Shown one piece after another: positions 4,168 through 6,167 of a stretch of DNA of 6,167 bases. This stretch comes from a bacterium (GTDB taxonomy: Bacteria > Bacillota > Clostridia > Oscillospirales > Acutalibacteraceae): assembly GCA_020627425.1 (NCBI GenBank), contig JAHKXX010000185.1, positions 1 through 6,167 on the forward strand. The letters are read 5' to 3'. How positions within the stretch are numbered: the stretch's first letter is position 1; each line of letters starts with the position of its first letter. Below the pieces are notes generated by a model. The model saw only the letters and a program-made list of their open reading frames with translations. It was not told where the DNA came from and searched no databases. Position numbers and translations under genes: made by a program.

Positions 4168-5919
4168 ATGAACTTTAGTGAATTGCTGAATTACTATCTT
4201 AAAGAGCTTGACTGCAATCAGTCGGATCTGGCTCAGAAAAGCGGTCTGTCCGGAGCAACAGTCAACCGCTATTGCAGCGGTGTCCGTACTCCCAAGCAGG
4301 GCAAGAACACCAATGCGCTCGCAGACGCCATCTATATGATGGCGGAGGATAAGGGAATACTGAATATCACACGCGACTCTGTTTATAAAAGCTTCTCCTC
4401 TGCGCTTATGAATAACGGAGATTTTGAGCGCTTTCGCACTAATCTGAATGCTCTTATCAATGTGTTGTCTATAAGGATTTCCGATTTGGCAACTGATATA
4501 AACTATGACGCATCGTATATTTCACGGATCAGAAGCGGTCAGCGCAGACCGTCAAATCTTTATACCTTTGCCACTTCCGTGGCGGATTTTACCTCGCGGC
4601 ACCACTCAAGCCCCACCGATCTGGTGCCTATATCGGTGCTGATAGGCAGTACGCCTGAGAAGCTGCGTGACAAGAAGTTTTTGGCTGACGAGCTATTTAA
4701 CTGGCTTATCGGCAAGGATAATTCCCCCGGGGCTATTTTTACATACTTACAGTCTGTAGACAACTTTAATATTGATGAATACATAAGCGGCATAAGGTTT
4801 ACTGATATAGAACAGCCCCCTGTTATGCCCAGAGTAGATACCTCGTCGCTTTATTACGGTATTGACGAGATGAAGGCTGCCGAGCTGGAGTTTATGGATG
4901 CCACCATACTCGGAAAGTCGGATGATGCGGCTGTGCTGTACAGTGATATGCCTTTGATGGAGATGGCGCGTGACAGAGACTTTTCCAAAAAGTGGATATA
5001 CGGGCTTTCGCTTATGCTGAGAAAGGGGCTTACGTTCAAGCAGATACATGATGTCAGCCGACCGTTTGACGAAATGATGATCGGTCTTGAAAGCTGGATA
5101 CCTCTGTATATGACTGGACAGATAGAGCCGTACTATCTGAAAAGCGCCCAGAACAATTCATTTATGCATTTACTGAAAACCTCCGGCAACTGTGTGCTTG
5201 TGGGTTTATCCATAAGCGGTCACCAGCACAACGGCATATACTATCTTTCCACAAAGCCCGACGACATTCGTTTTTACCGCAGGATGTCGTATGACCTTTT
5301 AAATACGGCGCTGCCCTTAATGAAGATATACACCAAAAAGAACGAGAAAGAGTTTCAGGCTGTTTTGTCAAAATCTCCGAGCAGTGACGGAGACCGTAGA
5401 GCTATTCTCTCGTCGCCTCCTATATGGACAATAAGCGATGATCTGCTTGATTCAATTCTCATCAGGCACGGTATAGACGCAGACACACAGGTCAAAATAA
5501 AGAATTATATATCCAAAAAGAGGCTTATAGTCGAAAACGTACTTGAAAAGAATCACGTAACCGCAGAAATAGCGTGGCTCACCGAGGAGGAGTACAAAAG
5601 ATTCCCGGTATCGGTTTCGCTGTCAGAGATATTTTGCGAGTACGACATTACATACACCTATGACGAGTACAAGGCACATCTTGACGAAACCGAGAAATAT
5701 GCCGAAACTCACAAAGGTTTTAATGTAATAAGGAACAACTCTCCTATCTTCAGGAACATACAGATATACATCTGCTACGGAAAGTGGGTCCTCATAGAAA
5801 AGAACAAATCTCCGTCTATCCACTTTATGATAAAAAATCCAAAGCTGCGTTCTGCAATAGAAAATATGTCCCTCCCCGGCGCAGCCGGCGAGCCGCCGGG
5901 GGCGATTCGCGCACTGTAG
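4168..5919 (+). CDS. Protein with two XRE-type helix-turn-helix domains
   Basis: The 583-residue protein starts with two DNA-binding-like domains. Residues about 5-56 contain a clear XRE pattern, Q18-S-D-L-A-Q-K-S-G-L-S-G-A-T-V-N-R-Y-C-S-G. Residues about 88-140 contain a second, I104-S-D-L-A-T-D-I-N-Y-D-A-S-Y-I-S-R-I-R-S-G-Q-R-R-P. The remaining 440 residues are soluble, with no membrane segment and no nuclease, protease or sensor motif I can name. A conserved-looking block at about 293-322 includes H294 and W-I-P-L-Y-M-T-G, and recalls large XRE-type proteins of Clostridia. It is probably a cytoplasmic transcription regulator whose C-terminal region senses something or dimerises. The ATG at 4168 has AAAAAGGGGA eight bases upstream. 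The gene is alone on its transcript. The last about 15 residues (Gly/Pro/Ala-rich) come from a GC-rich palindrome and may not be original. Confidence 0.85.
   Translation: MNFSELLNYYLKELDCNQSDLAQKSGLSGATVNRYCSGVRTPKQGKNTNALADAIYMMAEDKGILNITRDSVYKSFSSALMNNGDFERFRTNLNALINVLSIRISDLATDINYDASYISRIRSGQRRPSNLYTFATSVADFTSRHHSSPTDLVPISVLIGSTPEKLRDKKFLADELFNWLIGKDNSPGAIFTYLQSVDNFNIDEYISGIRFTDIEQPPVMPRVDTSSLYYGIDEMKAAELEFMDATILGKSDDAAVLYSDMPLMEMARDRDFSKKWIYGLSLMLRKGLTFKQIHDVSRPFDEMMIGLESWIPLYMTGQIEPYYLKSAQNNSFMHLLKTSGNCVLVGLSISGHQHNGIYYLSTKPDDIRFYRRMSYDLLNTALPLMKIYTKKNEKEFQAVLSKSPSSDGDRRAILSSPPIWTISDDLLDSILIRHGIDADTQVKIKNYISKKRLIVENVLEKNHVTAEIAWLTEEEYKRFPVSVSLSEIFCEYDITYTYDEYKAHLDETEKYAETHKGFNVIRNNSPIFRNIQIYICYGKWVLIEKNKSPSIHFMIKNPKLRSAIENMSLPGAAGEPPGAIRAL
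5874..5901. repeat. GC-rich palindrome across the end of the double-HTH gene
   Basis: CCCCGGCG (5874-5881) pairs with CGCCGGGG (5894-5901). An alternative, CCGGCG (5885-5890) with CGCCGG (5894-5899) around an AGC loop, uses the same right arm. The element lies within the coding region, 18 bases before the stop codon ends. No T-run follows, so it is not a standard terminator, although it could stabilise the mRNA 3' end. Confidence 0.6.
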
Positions 5920-6167
5920 TGTTCGTTACCGTCTACTTTTCTGGCACGCGGCGGAGTGCCTCCGCTGTCGACACGCGCACTCTGATTGGTTGAGTCCTTA
6001 CATTATTGGCACGCGTACGAGTTGGGTCTATTGTACTGTACCGTCCGCGTCACGGCGCTCAGGGCGCCGCTCTCGCTATTTCAGAGTGGCAGCAAGTCTG
6101 TATGCCTTTTCTACTATATGTAATCGAATAATAAAATAATAATATCTATTTCAGAGCGGAGCCGTAA
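5920..6167. other. Non-coding right edge with hairpins and short repeats
   Basis: No gene is supportable here. It holds the second 21-bp hairpin repeat (5949-5969), two copies of TGGCACGCG (5942-5950, 6007-6015), an 8-bp palindrome TGTCGACA (5966-5973), a hairpin CGGCGC-TCAGG-GCGCCG (6053-6069), and two copies of CTATTTCAGAG (6076-6086, 6146-6156). From about 6111 to 6150 it is AT-rich and could hold a promoter for a gene beyond the window, but no -35/-10 pair is convincing. No clear intrinsic terminator for the double-HTH gene is present. Confidence 0.5.
5949..5969. repeat. 21-bp dispersed hairpin repeat, copy 2
   Basis: All 21 bases match 725-745, in the same orientation. The core is GCGGAG (5951-5956), TGC, CTCCGC (5960-5965), with shared flanking CG and TGTC. 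It lies 30 bp after the stop codon of the double-HTH gene. Confidence 0.65.

Noticed and set aside
5784..5993. Second + strand frame overlapping the end of the double-HTH gene
   Set aside because: It lies largely in the other frame of a well-supported gene and continues through palindromic repeats; no ribosome binding site or domain supports it.

Overview
The window looks like chromosomal DNA of a low-to-moderate GC Gram-positive anaerobe, most likely a Ruminococcus-like member of the Clostridia. This is inferred from AGGAG-type ribosome binding sites, TGnTATAAT promoters, intrinsic terminators, and a Glu/Ser-rich lipoprotein and membrane protein of a style common in that group. All supported genes are on the + strand. 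No tRNA, rRNA, insertion sequence, phage gene or CRISPR array was seen.

Layout. (1) 1-592: a small hypothetical acidic gene (206-556, GTG start) with its own promoter and terminator, lying between two copies of a 37-38 bp promoter-associated repeat (112-149 and 584-620). (2) 593-1908: the second repeat copy and an extended -10 lead into a roughly 240-nt structured leader with three hairpins, the last touching the Shine-Dalgarno of a low-molecular-weight protein tyrosine phosphatase gene (887-1357). A GNAT acetyltransferase gene (1378-1908) follows 20 nt later. (3) 1905-3881: a promoter overlapping the end of the acetyltransferase gene is followed almost at once by a terminator-like hairpin, then by a two-gene unit. 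The first gene encodes a lipoprotein with a Big_2 Ig-like domain, an ESSx tandem-repeat linker and a YARHG-like domain. The second encodes a membrane protein with two cytoplasmic zinc ribbons and a 108-residue outside tail with no Lys, Arg or His. An intrinsic terminator closes the unit. (4) 3819-4167: 349 bp without a gene, holding a three-copy AT-rich repeat, a small perfect palindrome and the probable promoter of the next gene. (5) 4168-5919: a 583-residue regulator-like protein with two XRE-type helix-turn-helix domains and a large C-terminal region I cannot assign. Its last codons lie in a GC-rich palindrome. (6) 5920-6167: non-coding, with several hairpins and short repeats, including a second exact copy of a 21-bp hairpin element also found at 725-745.

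How the genes may work together. The phosphatase and acetyltransferase are probably co-transcribed, but nothing shows a shared pathway. The lipoprotein and zinc-ribbon membrane protein are probably co-transcribed and both put acidic Ser/Glu-rich segments outside the membrane; together they carry the parts (zinc ribbon, membrane anchor, YARHG) that can occur in one protein, so a shared envelope role is a reasonable hypothesis. The double-HTH protein is transcribed separately. I see no complete, clearly new defence or biosynthetic system. The most interesting signals are the repeated promoter module around the small gene, the structured leaders, and the split zinc-ribbon/YARHG pair.
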